DNA from: Candidatus Aminicenantota bacterium
Lineage (GTDB): Bacteria; Acidobacteriota; Aminicenantia; JAMOAD01
Length of the DNA stretch: 57,645 bases
NCBI GenBank assembly: GCA_027061995.1
Contig: JAMOUT010000020.1
Coordinates: 1-57,645, forward strand
Reading direction: 5' to 3'
Position numbers and translations under genes: made by a program. This document shows positions 43,286 to 51,715 of the stretch, piece after piece. Below the pieces are notes generated by a model. It was given only the letters and a program-made list of their open reading frames with translations, searched no databases and was not told where the DNA came from. Each line of letters opens with the position of its first letter. Positions within the stretch are counted from its first letter, which is position 1.

Positions 43286-46200
43286 ATGTATAATTATTTA
43301 ACAAGATATGCTGACTGTAAAAAATCGGGGGTGTATAAAGATCTTTTTTTGAATATTAAAGTTGTTTTTTCGGATAACCCCGATTATGAAAAGATAAAAT
43401 GTTTTCATCATGATAATATATTAAATATAATATCAACCATTAAACTAACAAACGGAGAGAAAAAATTTGTAAAAGAATATAAAGAGAAAACAGATAACAT
43501 CGAACGACATAAAGAAATAATACGGGAGATAGACGAGTTCTTCGATTTATTGGATTTAACACCTGTTTTTTCAAAACAGGTGTATAAAGATAATAAGCTT
43601 GATATTATTGATATCAAAGAAAAGGAAAAAACTAAAAGGGTAAAAACCGATAATTATCGCTCTTTTCTCGGATACAAAAAGATAAAACCTGATTATATAA
43701 ACGAGCTTTTATTACAACTTCATAAACATAAGCTATTATATTTAAACGGTGGTAAAGGAAGTGGAAAAACAATGCTATTATTAGATTTAGTTGAATTACT
43801 TCAATTTGAAGGAAAAATTGTTTTTTATTTTAAAACAATAGAACAATTCAGAAAGCAAATACTTAATTTTTTGTTTCTCGGAAATAAAACTTCAAAGGAA
43901 ATTAATATTGACACTATTTATAAGAGTATTGATAAAGAGGATACTTTTATTTTCATAGATGATTACTCGGAGAACACCCCTATCTCACACATAATAACAG
44001 GTTTTACCGATAGTAGAATCATTGTTGCGGGAGATAAAAAGATTAATAATCTATCATACTTTAAGAAAATCACATATCCCTCATTAGGATTAAATGAATT
44101 AAAACAGATATTTTTTTGGTCTGATGATAGAAAACTATTAAAATTACAAAAAAAATACGGGACAAATATATTTAAAATAAGAAGAGATTTAATAATAAAT
44201 TATAAAGTAAAATTAAATAAAGAGGAACAAGAAGCTTTAATCAAAATATTTTTCTCAGGTAAGATTCCCCATAACTTGGGAAAAAATTCGCTGAAGAAAA
44301 TAATCGATAACAATATTATAGAAAAAGAAGGTAAACACTATAATTTGGAAAAAACAGAATATATCAATCCGAAAACATTAATAACATACATAAGAGACAA
44401 AAAACCTGTTATTGATTATAAAAAAGCTCTATTACTGTTACCTATTATAACAGATGAAGATGATATGCTCTTGTTTTATAAATCATTATCAACACAACTT
44501 CAAATAAAACTTATTGATAAGATAGAGTTGAAGAATTTACCCGATAAAACTTTAAGAAATTTATTGAAATATATTGACAAAGAAAAAGAGGAAGAAAATA
44601 GAAAATTAAAAATTCTTAAAGCACTTAAAAACAAACAAAAACAGGAATATACAGAATTAATTGATGCTTATATAAAATCAAATGATTATAAAGAGGCTTT
44701 AAAATATTTTGATAAACTGAATCAAACCAATCCCTCTCTTTCAATAAAAAAAATTAAATTATTCAGATTAACGGGGGAGTTTTCCAAAGCTTTAAAACTA
44801 TTAAAACAGACAAGAAAACAAAAATTAACCGTTTCCCAGAAAGCAATTTTAACCCTTGAAGAGGGATTACTCTATTATTCATTAAAAGATAATAGTAAAG
44901 CAAATATAATATTTAAAAAGATAATTGATTCAAAACAATTTAACAATGAAAAAAAGATAAAGAACAAAGCATTTAGATATATGGGTTATCTTAACAGAGA
45001 AAATCTCAAAAAAAACCTTAATCATCTTTTTGACTTATATATAGCAGAACTTAAGGATAACGGATACTATGACTTAGGGGAGATAAGCTCTGATATAGGG
45101 CAAATATATTTTAAAAGATATGAATTGGATAAAGCTCTGAATTGGTTTAAAATGTCTTCCTATTATTTTGAAAAAATAGAGCATAAAAAAGCTTACACAC
45201 TGGCGGGCTTTAATATAGGTGAAGTTTTGAAAGAAAAGGGGGAATTGGAAAATGCAAAAAACATTATAACCAAAGCATATGAAACTGATATTGAAACAGG
45301 AAATCCGTATTCCATATCAATAGATTTATTATCTTTATCGGAAATTGCTTTTTTTGAAAACAGATATGATTTATCATTAAGATATCTTGAAAAGATAAAA
45401 GATATATATCAGAAAGATGATATAACCAAATCATTTTCATTATTTTACAGTATTAATAAACTTATGGTTTACGATGGTAAAGATATTAAAAAACTTTCAA
45501 TAAAAAAATATGGAGATTTTGCAGATAAAATACAATCACCTGACTTTATCATTAATTTTATTAAGGAAAATTCCGATAATCTACTTGAGGAATTAAAAGT
45601 ATTAATCTTTTTATCAAGAGGTTTAAATAAAATCAATAAAAAATTACCTAACTCAATTCTAAATAATTATATGATTAAAGCCGAGAAATACAGACTAAGT
45701 TTTTATATTAAAATGATTAATATTATCCTATTCGGAAATAAATCTTTTGGAAAATCAAAATATGAATTAGTGGAGAATTTTTTAAGTGAATATTACGGCG
45801 ACAGAATAAAAATATATTCAAAAGGGAGAATATCTTTCGGAAAAAACCTTTCCCCTAAAGAAAAACAAGACATAGAAATTATTGTTAATAAACTTACAAA
45901 CACAGACAATAGGGAAAAGCAATTTTGCGAAATAGATATTATCGGCTTTGACACCACTCTTCAAAATATCAAAGAGTGGTGTGATAAGATTAAAAACCTC
46001 CCTTATAGTGTCCTAATCTACGGGGAATCAGGTTCCGGAAAAGAACTTCTCGCCAAATATATTCATAAAACAAGCATTCGTTCGGACAAACCCTTTACTT
46101 CTCTCAATTGTGCAGCTATCCCGTCAGAACTCATAGAGTCCATTTTATTCGGTTATAAAAAAGGGGCATTTACAGGAGCAAGAGAAAATAATAAAGGGCT

Positions 46201-46873
46201 TATTCGCGAAACAGAGGGGGGAACTGTTTTTCTTGATGAAATAGGAGAACTCCCGTTGGGGATGCAGGCGAAACTATTAAGGGTCATACAAGAAAAAGAG
46301 GTTATAGGGCTGGGAGAAAGCAAACCTGTTAAAATGGATGTCAGATTTATTTTTGCAACAAATAAAAAATTGAGCGAGGAAGTCGTCAAAGGAAATTTCA
46401 GAGAGGATCTGTTTTATAGAGTAAATGAATTAAGGGTTGATTTACCACCGCTAAGAGAGAGGAAAGATGATATCCCGATTTTAATTAAATATTTTATAAA
46501 AAAGCATAAGTTAATTATAGGTAAGAACAATATTGATATAAGTGACTATGCCATTAATAAATTAGTGGAATACTCGTGGGAAGGAAATATTCGAGAACTT
46601 GAAACAGAGATTAAAAGGGCTGTAATAAGACTGGGAAACGGGGAATATATAATCACTACAAAACATTTGTCAAGCAAAATTCTTTACAGAGAAGATAACG
46701 GTGATCATTATCAATTATTACCACTAAAAAAAGCAAAAGAAAAATGGGAAAAGGATTACCTGTTATCCATTATCAGAAAAACACCTACAATTTCAAAAAA
46801 AAGGATTGCGGAAAAATTGGGTTTAAGCAGGATGCAACTATATAATCTTATGAAAAAATACGATATACTTTAA
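43286..46873 (+). CDS. P-loop NTPase/TPR/sigma-54 activator fusion regulator
   Basis: 1195 residues with two separate NTPase units. The first has Walker A GGKGSGKT (155-162) and a Walker B FIFIDDYSE with D225-D226, followed by a winged-helix-like part and TPR-like helices (about 450-860), as in STAND regulators. The C-terminal unit is a complete sigma-54 activator: GESGSGKE (913-920), GAFTGA (960-965), TVFLDEIGELP, FREDLFYRVNEL and LPPLRERKDDI, then a Fis-like HTH (ISKKRIAEKLGLSRMQLYNL). All catalytic residues are present, unlike the shorter homolog at 19273. It starts eight nt after the TPR gene and ends one nt before the ABC permeases, so it may control them or sense their substrate. Confidence 0.85.
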   Translation: MYNYLTRYADCKKSGVYKDLFLNIKVVFSDNPDYEKIKCFHHDNILNIISTIKLTNGEKKFVKEYKEKTDNIERHKEIIREIDEFFDLLDLTPVFSKQVYKDNKLDIIDIKEKEKTKRVKTDNYRSFLGYKKIKPDYINELLLQLHKHKLLYLNGGKGSGKTMLLLDLVELLQFEGKIVFYFKTIEQFRKQILNFLFLGNKTSKEINIDTIYKSIDKEDTFIFIDDYSENTPISHIITGFTDSRIIVAGDKKINNLSYFKKITYPSLGLNELKQIFFWSDDRKLLKLQKKYGTNIFKIRRDLIINYKVKLNKEEQEALIKIFFSGKIPHNLGKNSLKKIIDNNIIEKEGKHYNLEKTEYINPKTLITYIRDKKPVIDYKKALLLLPIITDEDDMLLFYKSLSTQLQIKLIDKIELKNLPDKTLRNLLKYIDKEKEEENRKLKILKALKNKQKQEYTELIDAYIKSNDYKEALKYFDKLNQTNPSLSIKKIKLFRLTGEFSKALKLLKQTRKQKLTVSQKAILTLEEGLLYYSLKDNSKANIIFKKIIDSKQFNNEKKIKNKAFRYMGYLNRENLKKNLNHLFDLYIAELKDNGYYDLGEISSDIGQIYFKRYELDKALNWFKMSSYYFEKIEHKKAYTLAGFNIGEVLKEKGELENAKNIITKAYETDIETGNPYSISIDLLSLSEIAFFENRYDLSLRYLEKIKDIYQKDDITKSFSLFYSINKLMVYDGKDIKKLSIKKYGDFADKIQSPDFIINFIKENSDNLLEELKVLIFLSRGLNKINKKLPNSILNNYMIKAEKYRLSFYIKMINIILFGNKSFGKSKYELVENFLSEYYGDRIKIYSKGRISFGKNLSPKEKQDIEIIVNKLTNTDNREKQFCEIDIIGFDTTLQNIKEWCDKIKNLPYSVLIYGESGSGKELLAKYIHKTSIRSDKPFTSLNCAAIPSELIESILFGYKKGAFTGARENNKGLIRETEGGTVFLDEIGELPLGMQAKLLRVIQEKEVIGLGESKPVKMDVRFIFATNKKLSEEVVKGNFREDLFYRVNELRVDLPPLRERKDDIPILIKYFIKKHKLIIGKNNIDISDYAINKLVEYSWEGNIRELETEIKRAVIRLGNGEYIITTKHLSSKILYREDNGDHYQLLPLKKAKEKWEKDYLLSIIRKTPTISKKRIAEKLGLSRMQLYNLMKKYDIL

Positions 46874-46874
46874 A

Positions 46875-47804
46875 ATGAAATTTTTAATTAAAAGATTTCT
46901 TATTGCAATTTTTTCTTTATGGAGTGTTTTTACCATTGTTTTTTTTATAATTCATCTAATTCCGGGAGATCCGGTTGAACTTATGCTCGGGGAAGGAGCT
47001 CAACGGGGTGATGTTGAGAAGATGAGAAAAGAACTCGGCTTAAACAAACCCATAATCAAGCAATATTCAAATTATATAAAAAATATGATAAACGGGACCC
47101 TCGGTAAATCAATAGCTCAAAACAGAGCTGTATCGGAAATTATAAGGGAAAGAATTTTGTCAACCGTCAAGCTCGCAATAGGGGGAATACTCATAGCCAT
47201 AATACTATCTTTTCCCATTGGAATCTTATCTTCATACAAAGAAGGAAAACTTACGGATAAATTATCAACCGGCATATCCGTTATAGGGATTGCCATACCT
47301 AATTTTGTTCTCGGACCTATTCTTATAATAATATTTTCAATAAAACTTAATCTACTTCCCGTGGCAGGAGAAGGGGGGATATCTCACTTAATTTTACCTT
47401 CACTTACCCTGGGAACAGGGCTTGCGGCAATACTAACAAGAATTATTAAAACCTCTTTGGATGAGGAAAAAGGGAAAGAATACATAAAAACACTCGAAAT
47501 GATCGGGTTTTCAAAAAAAAGAATTTGGATTTTTCATATACTTAAAAATGCCATGATTCCGATTATAACAATTCTAACTTTACAATTCGGAGCATTATTA
47601 ACGGGAACAATAATTACGGAAACAGTTTTTTCTTGGCAAGGTATAGGCACTCTTTTAATAAATTCAATCAGACAAAGAGATTATCCTTTAATTGAAGGAT
47701 TGATAATTTTCATATCTTTCATATATATAGTTTCAAATCTTATTGCGGACATCTTATATGTTATTGTTGACCCGAGAATAAGGTTAAAAGGGGCTTACCG
47801 ATGA
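46875..47804 (+). CDS. Peptide ABC transporter permease (DppB/OppB type)
   Basis: 309 residues, six spans. MKFLIKRFLIAIFSLWSVF and IPGDPVELMLGE are the typical DppB start, and the EAA loop IKTLEMIGFSKKRIWIFHIL contacts the ATPase. It forms half of the inner-membrane pore for peptide (or nickel/oligosaccharide) uptake. Its ATG follows the regulator's stop by one nt. No substrate-binding protein or ATPase gene lies in the window. Confidence 0.92.
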   Translation: MKFLIKRFLIAIFSLWSVFTIVFFIIHLIPGDPVELMLGEGAQRGDVEKMRKELGLNKPIIKQYSNYIKNMINGTLGKSIAQNRAVSEIIRERILSTVKLAIGGILIAIILSFPIGILSSYKEGKLTDKLSTGISVIGIAIPNFVLGPILIIIFSIKLNLLPVAGEGGISHLILPSLTLGTGLAAILTRIIKTSLDEEKGKEYIKTLEMIGFSKKRIWIFHILKNAMIPIITILTLQFGALLTGTIITETVFSWQGIGTLLINSIRQRDYPLIEGLIIFISFIYIVSNLIADILYVIVDPRIRLKGAYR

Positions 47805-48595
47805 ATTTCAGTTTAAAGATAGGGATTGTTTTGCTTCTGTTTATAATTATTTTCTCTTTTATAATACCGATTTTTTACAATGTTAACCCTATGAAACTTG
47901 ATCTGTCAAATGACCTTGCACCGCCATCATTAAAACACCCGCTCGGAACAGATGATTATGGAAGAGATATTTTAAAAAGATTGATGATAGGGGGACAAAT
48001 TTCTCTTGAAATAAGTTTTATAGTTATTTTCTTCTCTTCAAGTATCGGGCTTATCCTTGGTATAATTGCGGGTTATTACGGAGGAATAATTGATGAAATA
48101 ATAATGAGAATAGTTGATATTCTGTTATCTTTTCCCGGAATACTTCTCGCTCTTACTTTAATCTCTTTTTTCGGAAACAGTATTTTGAACCTTATTCTGG
48201 CATTATCATTAATGGGATGGGTTGTTTACGCAAGACTATCAAGAGGAATTACACTAAAAACAAAGCAGGAAGATTACATACTCTCGACAAGAGCTCTCGG
48301 AGCCGGAGATATTTATATTATGTTTAAGCATATTTTACCCTCGGTTATTCCTATCATTATTGTGCAAGCATCTCTGGGAGTTTCCTCCGTTATTATCGCG
48401 GAAACAGGTCTGAGTTTTCTCGGTCTCGGAGTTCCCATATCTTATCCTTCATGGGGAAATATGATAAATGCGGGAAGAAATTATATTCTGATCAATACTA
48501 ATCTTATACTATTTCCATCGATTCTATTAATAATCACCGTTATCGGATTTAATTATCTCGGCGAAGGATTAAGAAAATTTTTTTCCGGTCATTAA
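47801..48595 (+). CDS. Peptide ABC transporter permease (DppC/OppC type)
   Basis: 264 residues. LKHPLGTDDYGRDILKRLMIGG is the DppC signature, and LSTRALGAGDIYIMFKHILP the EAA loop. It overlaps the DppB gene by 4 nt (ATGA), completing the permease pair. Its last 27 nt overlap the end of the opposite-strand gene. The pair must recruit ATPases and a binding protein encoded elsewhere. Confidence 0.92.
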   Translation: MNFSLKIGIVLLLFIIIFSFIIPIFYNVNPMKLDLSNDLAPPSLKHPLGTDDYGRDILKRLMIGGQISLEISFIVIFFSSSIGLILGIIAGYYGGIIDEIIMRIVDILLSFPGILLALTLISFFGNSILNLILALSLMGWVVYARLSRGITLKTKQEDYILSTRALGAGDIYIMFKHILPSVIPIIIVQASLGVSSVIIAETGLSFLGLGVPISYPSWGNMINAGRNYILINTNLILFPSILLIITVIGFNYLGEGLRKFFSGH

Positions 48596-49249
48596 TTTTC
48601 TAATCTCTGTTTTTATATCTTGTGATATAAAAGGTTTTCTTGAAAGTTCAAGAAGATGATTTCTTGATAATTTTTTCAAAGAATTCATGATTATCTCTTT
48701 GGAAAAATATGATGAGGAAATTAAGGCGAAAAGGATTCTCTCTCTATTTCTCCACCTCTTATCAGCATAAAGCATTTTCAAAAATTGAGGGGACGGCTTT
48801 TGTCTATTTATAATGGTCAAAAGTTCTGTTTCTGTTAATCTTGAATTTTTCAGTATTTCGGAAAGAACAATGGAATCTTTCTCTTTAACCATCCTTAAAA
48901 ACTCGGGAGGAATCATTCTCATTATAACTCTTCTCTCCCCTATTTGTAATTGCTCGTATTTTTGGGCAAGATTCTGCATAGCCATCTGTTTAACAAAGAT
49001 ATTGGTTGAGGCCGTTTTAATAATTTTAACAAGATCCATAGGGAAAAGGGTGGGAAAAAATTGAAAAGCCAATGAAGCATTTACTTCAGGTTTTGTAAGA
49101 ATTTTAAGCAAAAGGGTTCTATCTTTTTTAACAAAATCCTTTTCAAGAATCATTGTGTATTCTCTAAGAGATAATCTATAACCTCTTAATATCTCTTCCA
49201 TCTCCTCTTTATTGTTCGCTTTTTTTATCATTTTGATAATATCTTTCAT
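48569..49249 (-). CDS. Helical-repeat protein of unknown function
   Basis: 226 residues, entirely helical, no signal or membrane segment. The sequence shows repeated helix pairs of about 35-40 residues (for example LLLKILTKPEVNASLAFQ, FVKQMAMQNLAQKYEQL, SIVLSEILKNSRLTETELL), as in HEAT-like or DUF2336-type repeat proteins. The promoter lies five nt before the ATG, without a Shine-Dalgarno. The C-terminus overlaps the dppC gene on the other strand. Function unknown. Confidence 0.55.
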   Translation of the reverse strand: MKDIIKMIKKANNKEEMEEILRGYRLSLREYTMILEKDFVKKDRTLLLKILTKPEVNASLAFQFFPTLFPMDLVKIIKTASTNIFVKQMAMQNLAQKYEQLQIGERRVIMRMIPPEFLRMVKEKDSIVLSEILKNSRLTETELLTIINRQKPSPQFLKMLYADKRWRNRERILFALISSSYFSKEIIMNSLKKLSRNHLLELSRKPFISQDIKTEIRKLMTGKKFS

Positions 49250-49254
49250 AAATT

Positions 49255-49283
49255 ATGATAACAAAATATTACCGGCAAATGAA
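49255..49283 (-). promoter_or_regulatory. Possible promoter of the helical-repeat gene
   Basis: Minus-strand TTCATT (49278-49283), 17-nt spacer, TATCAT (49255-49260), five nt before the ATG at 49249. The -35 abuts the Fur-like palindrome. Confidence 0.45.
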
Positions 49284-49297
49284 GATAATAATTATCA
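49283..49297. promoter_or_regulatory. Fur-family-like palindrome between divergent genes
   Basis: The 15 bp match the Fur box core TGATAAT-N-ATTATCA at all arm positions but the first. It sits between the -35 of the helical-repeat gene and the -10 region of the sulfatase gene, so one regulator could control both. A 13-bp palindrome in A+T-rich DNA may also be chance. Confidence 0.45.
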
Positions 49298-49323
49298 TGT
49301 TTTCTATTTTTAATTAAAAGTGC

Positions 49324-49329
49324 TATTAT
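49324..49329 (+). promoter_or_regulatory. Extended -10 of the sulfatase-family gene
   Basis: TG, one base, TATTAT (49324-49329): an extended -10 box that can work without a good -35, which is not obvious. Nine nt lie between the box and the ATG, so the leader is a few nt at most. Confidence 0.45.
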
Positions 49330-49338
49330 ATTACCGAA

Positions 49339-51162
49339 ATGAACATAAAAAAAATTATTATTATTTTCCTGTCAATTGTTTTTATTTTTATAACTTTTAT
49401 ATTAACACGAAAATCAGATGAAATTATTATCAGGAAAAATTTTAACCAAACATTTAAAGATACCTCTTTAAATTATAAAACAAACGATAAAACAATCTTA
49501 ATATCACTAAAAAACAAAAACAGGATAACCATTCAAATAGACAAAACATCATCAACAATAAAAGGGATTTTTATAAAACCAAAAGAAAAGATAAGTATAA
49601 AACCTAATGTAGAAGGAAACTATTTACTGAATTTTTCTGGTTTTCAAATATTAAGAGAAAAAAAACTTTCAAAATTATGTTTAATTCAACAAAGGGGAAA
49701 CTCCAAAATATATTATCACTGTTTTAATAAGTATAATCGTGTTTTTATATCAAATATAAATATAAATTTAGAGCCGGATGATATAATATCGTTTTTTACG
49801 GAAGGGGATTTTATCTCTATAATTAGTGAACCAGTGTTTATAAAATCTTATAATAAATCTAAAAGATATGTTTTTTTAATAGGTGTTGATACACTCAGAA
49901 GAGATCATATAGGGATATATAATAAGGACAAAAAATGCACTCCCAATATAGATGAATTCTCCAAAGATTCCGTTGTTTTTACAAATGCTTTTTCAACCGC
50001 TCCATGGACACTCCCTGCTTTTACATCCATGATTACCGGCCTATACGCCCCTTTTCACGGATCTAATTACGGAGGAGTTGTTCTCGGTAAAAATATTAAT
50101 GTTTTACTTGATAAAATAAAAAAGAACTCACTTGTTTACGGAATAACGGGGGATTATTTTTTATCATACAGATTAGGTTTCTCTAAGGGGATGGATATTT
50201 ACACGGAAAATCTTGATGATGGTATCAATAATCTTGCTTCAAAACAACTCTTCAGCAAAGCAAAAATCCTTATTAATAATATTAGAAACAATAATGTTTT
50301 ATTTTTCCTTCATACATATCAGATTCACAACCCATATAAACCTGAAAAAGAACTTGCGGATAAATTATATAAAACAAGATTAACAAAATATACCTTTAAT
50401 CCTATTACATTTATAAAATTCGGAAAAGAACTTTGCAAACATGTATCTGATACAAAAAGAGAAGAGATAGAGAAAATCTATGACGCGGGGATTTATACTT
50501 ATGATTATAGATTCGGGGAATTTATAAAATATCTTAAAAAGAATAATATATATGATAATTCAATGATTATATTTTTTGCGGACCATGGTGAAGAGTTCAA
50601 TGATCACGGGTGTTGGGAACACGGACACACTCTTTACAATGAACTGATAAAAATCCCTCTTATAGTTAAATTCCCGAATAACAGATACAAACACAAAAAA
50701 ATAACTGAGAATGTTGCCATAACGGATATTCTTCCCACGGTAATGGATTATTACGGATACGGTGATATTAAGCAACTTAATATACAGGGGAAATCAGTTA
50801 TCCCTCTGATAAAAGGACAGCAAAATAAAAACAGAATTATTATATCTTATCTTGCTCCAAAAAGCATAAGGCGAAATATCCCAGCAAGGGTAGCAATCAT
50901 ACAAGGTGAGTTTAAACTAATATACAACCAAAAAATAAAACCGGAAGATATAAAATACTTTATTTTCCCTCCGCAAAACAATGTCAGATACGAGATGTTC
51001 AATATTTTAAAGGACCCGGAAGAAAAGGATAATATCTTTTATGTCAAAGGTAAATCAGCTACAAGACTAAAAAAACTTTTAAAAAAGATTGAGATAAAAA
51101 AAGGTAAAAACAGATACCTTAAATCACTTAAGAAAAAACTGAAAAGTTTGGGATATTTATAA
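49339..51162 (+). CDS. Membrane-anchored sulfatase-superfamily hydrolase
   Basis: 607 residues. One N-terminal span (about 4-24), a beta-rich domain (30-175), then an alkaline-phosphatase/sulfatase core: LIGVDTLRRDHIG for metal binding, APWTLPAFTSMITGL with T224 at the nucleophile position, and FFADHGEEFNDHGCWEHGH for metal ligands. True sulfatases have Cys or Ser at the nucleophile (CxPSR) to form formylglycine. Threonine here is as in LtaS-like phosphotransferases, so it is more likely a phospho-transferase/hydrolase acting on lipids or glycans in the periplasm than a sulfatase. Monocistronic, divergent from the helical-repeat gene. Confidence 0.8.
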   Translation: MNIKKIIIIFLSIVFIFITFILTRKSDEIIIRKNFNQTFKDTSLNYKTNDKTILISLKNKNRITIQIDKTSSTIKGIFIKPKEKISIKPNVEGNYLLNFSGFQILREKKLSKLCLIQQRGNSKIYYHCFNKYNRVFISNININLEPDDIISFFTEGDFISIISEPVFIKSYNKSKRYVFLIGVDTLRRDHIGIYNKDKKCTPNIDEFSKDSVVFTNAFSTAPWTLPAFTSMITGLYAPFHGSNYGGVVLGKNINVLLDKIKKNSLVYGITGDYFLSYRLGFSKGMDIYTENLDDGINNLASKQLFSKAKILINNIRNNNVLFFLHTYQIHNPYKPEKELADKLYKTRLTKYTFNPITFIKFGKELCKHVSDTKREEIEKIYDAGIYTYDYRFGEFIKYLKKNNIYDNSMIIFFADHGEEFNDHGCWEHGHTLYNELIKIPLIVKFPNNRYKHKKITENVAITDILPTVMDYYGYGDIKQLNIQGKSVIPLIKGQQNKNRIIISYLAPKSIRRNIPARVAIIQGEFKLIYNQKIKPEDIKYFIFPPQNNVRYEMFNILKDPEEKDNIFYVKGKSATRLKKLLKKIEIKKGKNRYLKSLKKKLKSLGYL

Positions 51163-51200
51163 AAATAGAATCATTCCAACTGTTTTTTATTAATTCTCCC

Positions 51201-51229
51201 TTTACAATAAGGCTGAAAATTGATATTTT
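51201..51229 (+). promoter_or_regulatory. Promoter of the small barrel gene, leaderless
   Basis: TTTACA (51201-51206), 17-nt spacer, TATTTT (51224-51229), five nt before the ATG at 51235. No Shine-Dalgarno. Confidence 0.6.
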
Positions 51230-51234
51230 ATAGT

Positions 51235-51681
51235 ATGAAAAAGATAGTTCACCTGATAATAGTAAGTTTAATTATTATTCTTCTTTTACCCTCTTTGACT
51301 TCCGCTACAGAGCTTTCCATTTTTGCGGGAACTGAAAACGGGGGGGAGAAAGTTCTCGGATTATACGGCAATTGGGGTTTTTTACCTTTTATAAGTTCCG
51401 AAGGGGAATACTCCTATAATTACACCACTCTTAATAAGAGTTTTGCTATCGGAGTATCCGGAAAATTTAAAATATCATTTTTCGCCCCCTTTGCAAGAGC
51501 GGGAATAGGTTTAAGAGCCGAGGAGTTTTCCTACTCAGGACTTCATTTCTTTTATTATATAGGTGGAGGACTTAAATTTTACATGGCTCCCCTATTCGGG
51601 CTTAAAGCGGGTTTAACTGTATTTAATGAAAAATCGAGAGTTTACAATCGGTTTTATGTGGGAATATTCATAGAGATTTGA
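51235..51681 (+). CDS. Small outer-membrane beta-barrel protein
   Basis: 148 residues. Signal peptide (KKIVHLIIVSLIIILLLPSL, cleaved after TSA), then eight short amphipathic strands rich in Gly and aromatic residues, ending FYVGIFIEI. This is the layout of an 8-stranded OmpA/OmpX-like barrel. The start at 51235 is preferred over an in-frame TTG five codons earlier because the signal peptide begins there and the promoter overlaps the TTG. It stands just before aspS but has its own promoter. No further function visible. Confidence 0.65.
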   Translation: MKKIVHLIIVSLIIILLLPSLTSATELSIFAGTENGGEKVLGLYGNWGFLPFISSEGEYSYNYTTLNKSFAIGVSGKFKISFFAPFARAGIGLRAEEFSYSGLHFFYYIGGGLKFYMAPLFGLKAGLTVFNEKSRVYNRFYVGIFIEI

Positions 51682-51715
51682 TTATCATGTATTTATTATT
51701 AAAAGGAGATATTAA

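Noticed and set aside
46700-46900. Sigma-54 promoter near the permease genes
   Set aside because: No TGGC-N8-TTGC pattern found by eye before the permeases or before the regulator; targets are probably elsewhere.
48569-48595. 27-nt tail-to-tail overlap of dppC and the helical-repeat gene
   Set aside because: Short convergent overlaps are common in dense genomes; no sign of antisense control.
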